The translations under genes and the position numbers were made by a program. Shown here one piece after another: positions 33,601-41,825 of a stretch of 64,000 bases of DNA. Every line of letters starts with the position of its first letter. Position 1 is the first letter of the stretch. Origin of the DNA: Asterias rubens. Its lineage: Eukaryota > Echinodermata > Asteroidea > Forcipulatida > Asteriidae. The stretch covers positions 11,850,146-11,914,145 of the forward strand of contig NC_047076.1 of assembly GCF_902459465.1 (NCBI RefSeq), in the 5' to 3' direction. Below the pieces are notes generated by a model that saw nothing but the letters and a program-made list of their open reading frames with translations, was not told the DNA's origin and made no database searches.

Positions 33601-33624
33601 TGCTACTCGTTGAGGAGGAGACAT
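27629..33624 (-). CDS. Carbonyl reductase 1-like SDR, copy B (six exons)
   Basis: Tandem paralogue of copy A with the same exon lengths except exon 1. Exons: 33598-33624, 32638-32901, 31552-31664, 30179-30304, 28688-28832 and 27629-27790; 278 codons plus TAG. Splice sites are GT-AG with consistent phases. The cofactor loop TGSNKGIG, NNAG and the catalytic pair in YAMTK (Tyr194, Lys198) are present, so it should be an active NADPH-dependent reductase. The N-terminus MSPPQRVAV differs from MASPRVAL of copy A. Residues before the catalytic Tyr differ (DWGYAMTK against NSAYGTTK), which may change substrate preference (inference). Exon 1 exists in three identical tandem copies; the innermost (33624) is used for this span. 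Introns hold MITEs, a SINE and palindromes. Confidence 0.93.
27929..28316 (+). mobile_element. TTAA-flanked MITE in intron 5 of copy B
   Basis: Complete copy. TTAA at both ends, matching termini (AGCAGTGGCCACTATTGGTA / TACCAATAGTGTCCACTGC), and a central hairpin with AAACCTC on one arm and GAGGTCTCGAAATC on the other. Confidence 0.9.
28925..29195 (+). repeat. tRNA-SINE interrupted by a MITE
   Basis: The A-box half (CTTGGTGGTCTAGTTGGCAA) is at 28932-28960 and the B-box half (GGTCGTGGGTTTGAATCCCA, then CCCAAGTAATATG) is at 29163-29195. An uninterrupted relative at 61084-61170 shows that the two halves were once adjacent. It lies in intron 4 of copy B. Confidence 0.8.
28969..29158. mobile_element. 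MITE nested in the SINE (about 190 bp)
   Basis: The left end AGACCGATCCATTAAGCTCC and the inverse of the right end (AGACCGATCCAGTAGGCTCC) form a TIR of about 24 bp. The interior contains GGTCCGACACCAAGGTCCGAC, a short direct repeat. A target duplication is not clear. Confidence 0.8.
29427..29631. mobile_element. Palindromic Penelope-related element
   Basis: GATATAGAAAAGTTTGCGGT, AACACCATGTAATAACAATC and AGAACCGTTGGA on the left meet their inverted copies at an exact centre (29547/29548). On the left arm a block of about 46 bp (AACAATCTCT … GAACCGTTGGAT) is present twice. TTTGCGGTAACACCATGT also occurs at the ends of the Penelope-like elements at 43890 and 53015. A relative is at 40640-40795. 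Confidence 0.85.
30386..30619. mobile_element. TIR MITE with 9-bp target duplication
   Basis: The 234-bp element is flanked on both sides by CTATTGAAT (30377-30385 and 30620-30628). The termini (GACTTGTGGACAAGTCGTTA on the left, inverted on the right) are themselves palindromic. Interior is GC-rich with CTCGCG words. It lies in intron 3 of carbonyl-reductase copy B. A 9-bp duplication suggests a MULE-like or hAT-like transposase in trans (inference). Confidence 0.9.
30953..31496 (+). mobile_element. TTAA MITE carrying a nested MITE, intron 3 of copy B
   Basis: Left TTAA (30953-30956) and AGGCACTGGACCCCTTTGGT are clear; the right end (AGTGTCTAGTGCCTTTC) has lost TTAA. The centre carries a relic of the AAGACTT-type hairpin. 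It is split at 31258-31431 by another element. Confidence 0.8.
31258..31431. mobile_element. Nested MITE (174 bp)
   Basis: TACGCCTTTCTTAATATT on the left pairs with the inverse of AGTATTAAGAGAGGCGTA on the right (18 bp, two mismatches). An inner inverted pair (CGAGGCGATGGGCGCA / TGCGCCCATAGCCTCA) follows. It interrupts an older TTAA MITE, giving a relative age. It contains two TTAGGG units, too few to be telomeric. Confidence 0.85.
32073..32467 (+). mobile_element. TTAA-flanked MITE in intron 2 of copy B
   Basis: Complete copy: TTAAAGACATTGGACACTAT … AATAGTGTCCACTGCCTTTAA. The central hairpin is intact (GAGACCTCAAATTCTAAACT / TTGAGGTCTCGAAATC). Confidence 0.9.
33222..33349. mobile_element. 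Short inverted-repeat element in intron 1 of copy B
   Basis: TTTCCCTATG and GATGGCGCCACCAC on the left face GTGGCGCCATACGGAAAGTT on the right. The interior is AT-rich. Probably a MITE; target duplication not resolved. Confidence 0.6.
33428..33495. repeat. Strong hairpin
   Basis: TAGCCCCACTT and TTGTGTGGCCAAGGAT are followed, after an 8-base loop, by ATCCTTGGCCACACAA and GTGGGGCTA. One arm has an 8-base bulge (caagtggc). It lies in intron 1 of carbonyl reductase copy B. Confidence 0.8.
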
Positions 33625-33874
33625 CTTGCAGCTAACTTCTGAAGCTAAAAATGAGTTATGAGAGAGTGCTGACAAAGTCACGACGTAAATAATTAATTTG
33701 TCAAGTCATCGCGGATTATTTTACGTAAACAACAAACAGTGCAGCATGACTTTGCAGATTTTGTGTTGTGTTACGAAAAGACCGCGTGTCATCTTGACAC
33801 CAATTTCTATCTGGTATTTTAAATGTTCCTTCCTCCACTAAAATATAAAAAGTATATAGTTCAACTCTACTTAC

Positions 33875-33901
33875 CACTGCTACTCGTTGAGGAGGAGACA
33901 T
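33875..33901 (-). CDS. Alternative first exon of carbonyl reductase copy B, tandem copy 2
   Basis: Identical to 33598-33624: ATG, nine codons and a GTAAGT donor in phase 0. If transcription starts here, splicing to exon 2 (32901) gives the same protein. Confidence 0.7.
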
Positions 33902-34151
33902 CTTGCAGCTAACTTCTGAAGCTAAAAATGAGTTATGAGAGAGTGCTGACAAAGTCACGACGTAAATAATTAATTTGTCAAGTCATCGCGGATTATTTTA
34001 CGTAAACAACAAACAGTGCAGCATGACTTTGCAGATTTTGTGTTGTGTTACGAAAAGACCGCGTGTCATCTTGACACCAATTTCTATCTGGTATTTTAAA
34101 TGTTCCTTCCTCCACTAAAATATAAAAAGTATATAGTTCAACTCTACTTAC

Positions 34152-34178
34152 CACTGCTACTCGTTGAGGAGGAGACAT
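34152..34178 (-). CDS. Alternative first exon of carbonyl reductase copy B, tandem copy 3
   Basis: The outermost and probably ancestral copy, since its upstream side continues into the block (34488-34542) shared with copy A. Same nine codons and donor as the other two. Confidence 0.7.
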
Positions 34179-34479
34179 CTTGCAGCTAACTTCTGAAGCT
34201 AAAAATGAGTTATGAGAGAGTGCTGACAAAGTCACGACGTAAATAATTAATTTGTCAAGTCATCGCGGATTATTTTACGTAAACAACAAACAGTGCAGCA
34301 TGACTTTGCAGATTTTGTGTTGTGTTACGAAAAGACCGCGTGTCATCTTGTTTTAGTCTGAACACCAATTTCTATCTGGTATTTTACAACAATAAAATAC
34401 GTTTAGGTACCATTCGTTGGACCGGAGGCAGCCAAAATGCGAGTTTTTAAAGTATGACGATGAAGGTTGCTACGGCGTG

Positions 34480-34545
34480 AACATGGCGTCCTAGGAATTC
34501 AATGAACGAGTGGAGGGCGTGGCTAATAATGTCCAGGGTCCATCC
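34480..34545 (-). promoter_or_regulatory. Upstream block shared with carbonyl-reductase copy A
   Basis: Contains CCTAGGAATTCA, GAGGGCGTGGCTAATAATG and TCCAGGGTCCA in the order seen at 25050-25100. It marks how far the ancestral gene duplication extended upstream and is the best candidate for conserved promoter-proximal sequence. Confidence 0.55.
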
Positions 34546-34740
34546 AACAAGTGTCAAGTTAAAGGGGTTGTGTCGTCATGATTGAAGAAGTCATTTGTCG
34601 GTGGTACAAACCAACCACAGACATAAAGAACCTTCTGGTGATAGCGCCCTCTTTTGAATACTGCTCCTTCAGCCCATGTACATTTCCCATGGAGACAAAA
34701 ACATATTGCAGGCACAGATTTCCCTAGGACACCGTAACTC

Positions 34741-34914
34741 CAGGTGTGGCGGTTTCAACTTTCCGCCGTGTTCAGTTTTCCGAATGACCAAATACGGTAA
34801 CATTACGTCATGCGACGCCTGCGCACAGCAAGCGAAAGCAGTCAATTGTTATATGCTGTAAGTACTGAGTCCCGGAAAACTGAACACGACGGAAGACTGA
34901 AACCGCCACACCTG
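34741..34914. mobile_element. MITE with about 41-bp TIRs
   Basis: CAGGTGTGGCGGTTTCAACT, TTCCGCCGTGTTCAGTTTTC on the left; the inverse on the right with three mismatches. The interior of about 90 bp has ACGTCATGCGAC. Target duplication not evident. Confidence 0.85.
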
Positions 34915-34954
34915 CAAACAACGCTGCTATAATAAATTGTATTTCACATTGTAG

Positions 34955-35347
34955 TTAAAGACAGTGGACACTATTGGTAATTGTTAAAGACCAGTCTTCT
35001 CACTTGGTGTATCTCAACATGTGCATAAAATAACAAACCTGTGAAAATTTGAGCTCAATTGGTCGTCGAAGTTGCGAGAGATAATAATGAAAGAAAAAAC
35101 ACCCTTGTAACACTAAGTTGTGTGCGTTTAGATGGTTGATTTCGAGACCTCAAGTTCTAAACTTGAGGTCTCGAAATCAAATTCGTGGAACATTACTCCT
35201 TTCTCCAAAACTTCCGAGGGAAGCTTCAGAGGGAGCTGTTTCTCACAATGTTTTATACCATCAACCTCTCCCCATTACTCGTTACAAAGTAAGGTTTTAT
35301 GCCAATAATTATTTTGAGTAATTACCAATATTGTCCACTGCATTTAA
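34955..35347 (+). mobile_element. TTAA-flanked MITE
   Basis: Near-consensus copy: TTAAAGACAGTGGACACTAT … AATATTGTCCACTGCATTTAA, with a perfect central hairpin (GAGACCTCAAGTTCTAAACT / TTGAGGTCTCGAAATC). Confidence 0.9.
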
Positions 35348-35439
35348 TAGCTTCCTGTATAACAAATTATTTGAGCGTTCTTCCAGTTTTATAGCATACT
35401 GTAGTGTTACTGTATAGAAAGCCCTAAATACTCGGCTGC

Positions 35440-36165
35440 TGCGCTGGCAGTCTTCAATGAGGAAATATTTAACACAAAAAGCAACTGAGCAAATAGTCCA
35501 CTCCGTCGTCGTTTCCAGACTTGACATGTGTAACTCACTTCTATGGTCTTCCTAATACTCAAATTGAACGACTTCAGCGTATTCAGAACTATGCTGCTCG
35601 TGTTATCACCTTAAATAAAAAGTCCTGTCATATAACTCCGATTTTGAAAGAATTACACTGGTTACCCGTAAGCAGTAGAGTTAAGTATAAACTTCTGCTT
35701 TTTGTGTATAAATCACTCACCAACAATGCCCCTGCATATATTGATGATCTACTCAAACCATGCAATCCTCCTCGCAAACTCCGGTCTTACAATCTAGTCT
35801 CCTTATTGAGCCCATATCCAAACATTCATGGGGAGACCGATCTTTCTCACATGCTGCCCCACGCCTATATGGAACAAATTGCCAGCACTAGTAAAATCAT
35901 CTGTTTCTTTAACACAATTTAAGAAAAACCTTAAGACACATCTTTTCAACCAAGTATTTGAGAAAATGGTTTGATTTCTACCCTTCGATGTTTTCTTTGA
36001 TATTGCATTTGTATTGTATTTCTCTTCAACATGTTCTGGATTTCTTCTTAGCTTAGGCTTACGTTTCAATTTTGGTTATTGTATGTAAATATTATTCTTT
36101 GTATTTAGCGCCATGAGCACTTTGTTGGATTTGTGCGCTTTATAAGTTCTCATTATTATTATTAT
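35440..36165 (+). mobile_element. LINE 3' end (reverse transcriptase C-terminus, frameshifted)
   Basis: Reads TEQIVHSVVVSRLDMCNSLL, then after a frameshift near 35548 GLPNTQIERLQRIQNYAARV, ITPILKELHWLPVSSRVKYK and LLLFVYKSLTNNAPAYIDDL, typical of CR1/L2-like LINE C-termini. The 3' end has GTGCGCTTTATAAG and (ATT)n. Defective. Confidence 0.85.
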
Positions 36166-36323
36166 TAATGTGCCCCTTATGCGTTACATGTCACTCTTGA
36201 AATATCAAATCGACACCTTTGGTTAAAAACCTTGCAATGTATACATTACAACCGCTTCCGATAATATAAAGCATTTTGAGAAACATTTTAACTTCGTAGT
36301 AATGTGTTAATTTAGTAAAAGGT

Positions 36324-36494
36324 TTTGGTTGAACAAAGAAAAATTGACTAGAGCGGGATTTGAACCAACGACCTCCGGTTTAACGTGCCGGAGGTCGTTG
36401 GTTCAAATCCCGCTCTAGTCATTTTTTCTTTGTTCAACCCAAAATTATTTATGAAATGTACCCAGTCAGTTTCCCTTGTGGTTTGTTATTTGAT
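36324..36494 (+). repeat. tRNA-SINE with an inverted 5' part and a 15-bp target duplication
   Basis: 36324-36377 is the inverse of 36385-36440: TTGACTAGAGCGGGATTTGA and ACCAACGACCTCCGG, then a 9-base centre, then CCGGAGGTCGTTGGTTCAAA and TCCCGCTCTAGTC. The SINE body (CCCAGTCAGTTTCCCTTGTG) follows. AATTTAGTAAAAGGT flanks the whole at 36309-36323 and 36495-36509. Confidence 0.85.
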
Positions 36495-36648
36495 AATTTA
36501 GTAAAAGGTATATGTTTTTCATGCCTCAAAATTTCAATCTTATAAGCGTCACTGTCAGTACACTCAGGGTGTTTATTTTATTGTATATATAATAGGCCTA
36601 CACCTACAAATAGGATTACAACAATTGCACGGTAAAAAAAAAGCCAAA

Positions 36649-37143
36649 GGTTGCAGTGGACACTTTTGGTAATTACTCAAAATAATTATTATCAATATCT
36701 ACTGACTGGGCAAATTTTGAAATGATTTTGGGGGTTGAACAAAGAATTGACTAGAGGGGGATTCGAACCAACGACCTCCGGCACGTTAATCCAATATAAT
36801 TATTAGCACACAACCTTTATACCTGGTTAACGAGTTATGGGGAGGGTTGATTGTATAAAACAATGTGAGAAACGGCTCCCTCCGAAGTAGGCCTAACGTA
36901 GTTTTCGCAAGAAGTAATTTTCCACGAATTTGATTTCGAGACCTCAGATTTAGAGTTTTGAGGTCTCGAAATCAACCATCTGAACTCCGTGGGGCAAGGG
37001 TGTTTTTTGCTTTCATTATGAATCTTCCAACTTTGATGACCGATTGAGCTCAAATTTTCACAGGTTTGTTTATGCATATGTATGTTGAGACGCAGCAAGT
37101 AAGAAGACTGGTCTTTGACAATTACCAAAGGTGTCCAGTGTCC
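36649..37143 (-). mobile_element. TTAA-family MITE split by a SINE
   Basis: Left terminus GTTGCAGTGGACACTTTTGG and right terminus CCAAAGGTGTCCAGTGTCC belong to the MITE, with a central GAGACCTCAGATTT/GAGGTCTCGAAATC hairpin. A SINE is inserted at 36692-36795. The terminal TTAA sites are lost. Confidence 0.8.
36692..36795 (-). repeat. SINE inserted into the MITE
   Basis: Flanked by a 10-bp duplication of MITE sequence, ATAATTATTA (36682-36691 and 36796-36805). The body is the inverse of the 13257 family (ACTGGGCAAATTTTGAAATG, GAACAAAGAATTGACTAGAG) and the B box is GGATTCGAACC. Truncated before the A box. Confidence 0.85.
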
Positions 37144-37562
37144 TATTCAGAAACGCTCTGCTGAGCAGAAACGCAGAGCTTCGGACACCACAATGCTGAC
37201 AATTTTCAAAACCGGGCCAAAAAACAAGGTCAGACCACTCTATTACTTCCTCCATGATCAGGCACCCAAAGCAATACAAATTCAAGCCATCTGGAAGCCA
37301 CCTGTGGAATACATTAATTTCAGTTTCACAAGGTCAATTTGCTTCGCCCCTTTTTTGGCAAATATAATCTGTACACTTTCGAGACCAGAGAGACTAGACT
37401 TTTGTGGACAGTACTTTACAGTAACAGTAATCTCGCAATAGACAGAGTAAAGAGCAGTTTCACTATACTGCGACAGACATATTGCCCACAAGTTTACACA
37501 TTTCAAGAGGTCAGGTGGTCGCCATTGAATGATGGATTGTGTTCTATTCGACGAAATGAACA

Positions 37563-39564
37563 ATGATTTCACCAAAAATGTCCAAGCACCGAGCAGTAGT
37601 CGGAGCCCTCGTCTGCAGTATTGTATCAATATACGTGTTTTACTCGCTGTATGGAAGACATGTTTCCAGGTACACAACTTTGGTTCCAATACAAGATCAG
37701 TCAGAAGTAAAAGGTAAGTGACTTTCCAAGTTTACAGATTAAAATGTTGTGAATGTAGATCATCGGTAAATAAAAATAGATCAAACATTTCGCTTGATTC
37801 TACATAACAACACGAATTATTTTGTTTAAAGGGATGCTGCAGTGAATTTAAATAAAACAGTTAATTTTGCTGTCATTTACTTCTGGAATATGTTTTGAAC
37901 ATCAATAAAATGTGTTTTGTTTATTCCCGATATATCTAACTTGTGTACTTAGCGAATAAGATGTGGATTGTTACCGCTCCCCCCCCCCCCCCCCCCCACC
38001 ATCGACGTCAGGTCGGGAATACAAACAAAATCATCGGCAAAAAAAGTCTGGTCCCTAACTACACGCGCCTAGGTACCAGGCCACACACTGCACACGTGTG
38101 TACGTGTACTATTCACAAGGACGTACAGCTCGGGTTACAGACATGACGTCACGTTTTTTTGCAAATGAAGGTTCCCTTTTAGGGGCGGGCGGGTTCCCCT
38201 TATCTCTATAAAACCGTTTTTAAAATACTTGCGCATTTAATAAAAAATAATTAAAAATAGATAAGGTTTCAAAAGTCCTGTTTAATCGTTTAAATGAATA
38301 AAACAAAACATTGCAGCCACCCTTTATGACAGATAAGGTCATACCTTTCGATTCGATCGTTCTATTATGTAGATTGAATATAAAAAACAAAAAACATGTG
38401 AACAATTACGTTTCAACAAATATTTGTTTCAAATATCTCAAAAACGCTTGCACACAGAAACGATAATATTTTTTTTCTTTCTTTTTACCACACTTCGAAG
38501 TTAAATGTTTCTCATTAATGTTTTTCAATACAAACTCGGCTGAAGTTTCTAACCAATTTTAAGAGTGATTAATACCAATTAGAGACTTCGGGACGCTAGG
38601 TGGCAGCAGACTTACCACATGTAAATGTCCATTGTTTACGTAGTTCTGAGCATGCACACATGACCGAGAACAATAGATTTTACCAAGTAAGTCTGGTACC
38701 ACCAAGCGTCCCAAAAGTCTATTGTTTAAATAATATCAGGCCTAACTCGAGCGAAGCAACTTCATCAGACACAGTTGCATTATTGTGAAATGCGCTCACT
38801 CATGAGCTCCGTAACATTTGAAACATTTGCTGCAAATACATAGTTGATGCATCAATTTTTTTTTTTTGAATTTTCTGATAATCTCTTCTTTTTATTTTCA
38901 TACAGGAACCACACAAAGGCATTCGACACCAACGCCAGTGATGGAGTACGAGTTCGTCATAGCCCACTACGATGAGAATCTTGACTGGTTGAAACCAGTG
39001 GCTAGTTTTACCCACGTGTACGACAAAAGTCACTTTCCAGGATCAAAACCGTCATTTAGCGTCAAAGACTGGCAGGAACTCCCCAACGTTGGGAGGGAGG
39101 GCCACACCTATCTCTACCACATTATCAATAACTACGAAAACCTGGCAAATGTAACTGTATTTCTCCAAGGCAAAATAGACAACCATGGCCGTTCAAAGAC
39201 TTGCTATCCCACTCCGACGAAATTTCTCGAAAAAGCAAGAAGTGGAGTGCCATGTATACTGATTGGAAAGCACACAAACTGGGGAAGGATTGCTTTCGAC
39301 GGAAAATGGAAAGCTGAATACGCCCGTGGTACTATGCGCCATACAAACGGGACATTTGGACAGTTTTTTCGAGAGCTATTTGGAAGGGCGCCACCACAGT
39401 TCATCGAGCATTGTTGGTCGGCCTGTTTCTCAGCGACAAGAAAGTGTCTCCAAAAGTATCCGAAGGCGTTTTATCAGAAAATGATTTCATACGTGGATGA
39501 TCACCCGAACCCTGAGGAGGGTCATTATATAGAAAGATTGTGGCGTTTTATTGCCGTATGCTAA
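37563..39564 (+). CDS. DUF3431 family type II membrane protein (two exons)
   Basis: Exons 37563-37713 and 38906-39564 (TAA), joined phase 1 across GTAAGT…CATACAG; 269 aa. An in-frame TGA at 37557-37559 fixes the start; Met6 is an alternative. Residues about 11-29 (AVVGALVCSIVSIYVFYSLY) form a single hydrophobic segment after a basic N-terminus, so a type II signal anchor with the bulk in the Golgi lumen or outside is likely. Exon 2 has the DUF3431 pattern: EFVIAHYDENLDWL, GREGHTYLYHIINNYENLAN, VTVFLQGK, and a C-terminal RLWRFI. The family is found in fungi and marine invertebrates; its activity is unknown to me, and a glycosyltransferase-like role is only a guess. Intron 1 holds a poly-C run (37980-37997) and a foldback MITE. 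Confidence 0.85.
38582..38720. mobile_element. Foldback MITE in the DUF3431 intron
   Basis: GAGACTTCGGGACGCTAGGT and GGCAGCAGACTTAC on the left face an inverted copy (AGACTTTTGGGACGCTTGGT, GGTACCAGACTTAC) on the right. Same family as 23795-23941. Confidence 0.85.
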
Positions 39565-39758
39565 ACGCCGATTCGTACGTACACTGGCCGCATGTCTTTA
39601 TCCATAGGATAAAAATAGCAGGCACCGGCTTTACAAACCCAATAGTTTCATTGGCTGTGCGTGTGTTTACGTAAGCTTCATCTGGGTAATGATTGGTCAA
39701 TAGTACATTATGGAAACTCGTGCATCGCCATTTTGTGTGCTACATTGTTGCTTTGCCT

Positions 39759-40139
39759 TTAAAGGCAGGCACTGAAAACTGTTGGTGATTAGTCAAACTA
39801 ACTGTTAGCATACAATTATACTTGGTAAACTGTAATGGAGAGCTGTTGATAGTATAAAACATTGTGAGAAACGGCTCCCTCTGAAGTAACGTAGTTTTCA
39901 AGAAAGAAGCAATTTCTCTTCTCACTAAAATAGAAATTGAGACCTCAGTCAAGGCATCTAAAAGCAAACAACTTGTTCGACAAGTGTTTTTTTTTCTTCT
40001 TCCATTATTCTCTCGCAACTTCAACGACCAATTGAGTCCAAATTTGCACAGGTTTGCCTTTCTATGCATTTGTTGAGATGCATTAAGTTAGAAGACTGGT
40101 CTTTGACAATTACCAAAGATGTCCAGTGCATGCCTTTAA
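39759..40139 (-). mobile_element. TTAA-flanked MITE
   Basis: TTAA at both ends. Termini are AGGCAGGCACTGAAAACTGT on the left and GATGTCCAGTGCATGCCT on the right. The central hairpin is degraded to TAGAAATTGAGACCTCAG. Confidence 0.85.
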
Positions 40140-40639
40140 ACTATAAACAATTAATTTTCAACGGAATGGTTTTATGGTGAAGTGGCAATGAGATACAAAA
40201 CAAATATACAGTTTCAAAAAACATTACAATCACAAAGCTTGTAGTTTGAGCTATTTTGTATGAACTGTTTCTTTTTTAAAGCCGCATCCCACTGACTGCC
40301 TCTCTGCAATACAAAGATAAGTGGATTTGCAAACAATACAAATTTAATCAAAATGTGACAAGAACATAACACACAAATGTTTTTTAGGTGTTGTTTTGCC
40401 ATAAAACTTTTTTGAACAGATGTCATGCCTCTATTTTCTCGTGAGCCAGATGGCCGATCGAGCTGAAACTGGCTACAGCTTTGTCAGTTTATGTATATGG
40501 TTGATTACATGTAAGTGCTAACACTGCCAGCAACTGTTTTGTTAGCCAAAAACCAAATTCTGTAATGGTCCTTTAAGTCAAAGTGTGTCCATTTTTGTCC
40601 TTAAATAGATACTCTATGATTTGCGATAGATTTGAAACT

Positions 40640-40795
40640 TTGCATGCTGGTAGAAATACGATATGGAAAGGTTTGCGGTAACACCATGTAATAACTATCT
40701 CTAAAATGAGTTGGGCTGGTTCTGAAAAGAGATTTATTAGTCATTACATGGTGATAGTCATTAATTGGCTTTACCGCAAACCTTTCCATATCAAA
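40640..40795. mobile_element. Palindromic Penelope-related element, second copy
   Basis: GATATGGAAAGGTTTGCGGT and AACACCATGTAATAACTATC on the left are partly mirrored by ATTACATGGTGATAGTCATT and TTTACCGCAAACCTTTCCAT on the right. It is preceded by GAAACTTTGCATG, as at 29400. Same family as 29427-29631, shorter and without the internal duplication. Confidence 0.8.
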
Positions 40796-41367
40796 TAATT
40801 TATTATGCGGTTATCGTATCTGTTTGCTCCATGATTGAGTTTTGTGATGGACACATTTTCAAGTAAAAATGTAGTTTTCACCAGGTTTGCTACTTCATGG
40901 CTGATCACACAAAACATGAACACTGCCTGTGAGTATTGTTTGTCTGCTCTACCGAACCTGTATATACAGTAACATTGTTTTTGCATGACCGGCACACCGA
41001 AGTGCAAGGATAAAAATATAAAGGTTACACATATAAAGGTTAAAAAGCGTTCAGGGCAGAACTGGTAGCATTTTCTAAAGAATTCATGCACAAACTGTAA
41101 ACACCTATGTTATTGGCAAAAAGGGCTTTGATCAAATTTCAATCGTCCGATCACAATAAATCAGAAGTGCATTGAATTGCTTAAAATAGCTTTCGCATAA
41201 TGAGCTATCACCATCGCAACAACGCAGCACACCGAAACTGGCTCGATCATTTCGATTTGGAAGACCGTATCAACCAAATAAGATGAGTGTTTGATACTTT
41301 GATGAAGTTATTTTGCTGACTTTAGGTAAGGTTCTGCGAGGCATGATTGCGGTTTTATGATTTGCTG

Positions 41368-41756
41368 TTAAAGGAACACGTTGCCTTGGATCGGTCGAGT
41401 TGGTATTTGAAAAGCGTCTGTAACCGTTTGTTATAAAATGCATACGATTAGAAAGATATTTTAAAAGTAGAATAATGATCCACACAAGTATCACTCGAAA
41501 TTGCCCGGTTTTCCTTTTACCACACGTCGACAAACACGGTCGGCCATTGTGGGAGTCAAATTGTTGACTCCAACAAATGGCCGACCGTGTTAGTTCGCAA
41601 AGTAAAGGAAAATGACGCAACTTCGAGGCAAATGAGGGTGGATCATTGTATTCTACTTTTCAAACATCTTTCTAACCATATGCATTTTATAACAAACGGT
41701 TATCAAACGCTTTTCAAAGACCAACTCGACCGATCCAAGGCAACGTATTCCTTTAA
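41368..41756. mobile_element. TTAA-flanked long-TIR MITE just upstream of the calcium-sensor gene
   Basis: TTAA at both ends. Arms of over 100 bp (GGAACACGTTGCCTTGGATC, GGTCGAGTTGGTATTTGAAA, TTATAAAATGCATACG …) are inverted around a centre near 41560 (CACGGTCGGCCATTGTGGG / AACAAATGGCCGACCGTG). It ends 69 bp before the start codon of the next gene, so it may lie in that gene's promoter or 5' UTR. Confidence 0.9.
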
Positions 41757-41825
41757 AGTTTCAAACTGTTGCTCGGTAAACACTCCTGACAGTCTACTTT
41801 GGCATGAGCTGAAACCCAACACAGA

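Larger units (their letters stand above)
33544..34388 (-). repeat. Three tandem 277-bp units, each with promoter and exon 1 of carbonyl reductase copy B
   Basis: Units begin at 33544, 33821 and 34098 and are essentially identical. Each holds the same 27-base coding exon (MSPPQRVAV; 33598-33624, 33875-33901, 34152-34178) with a GTAAGT donor, plus about 200 bp of upstream DNA. Unit 3 differs by an 11-base insertion (TTTTAGTCTGA) near 34352, absent from the other two. Each unit carries TGCTGAC, a Maf-recognition half-site, about 45 bp upstream of the ATG, and a TTTACGTAA palindrome. Near identity implies recent amplification, or an assembly artefact. Confidence 0.9.

Noticed and set aside
33716-34235. 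Two identical 80-codon minus-strand frames as duplicated genes
   Set aside because: They are the same stretch of the 277-bp promoter/exon-1 unit; the real coding part is only the nine-codon exon in another context.
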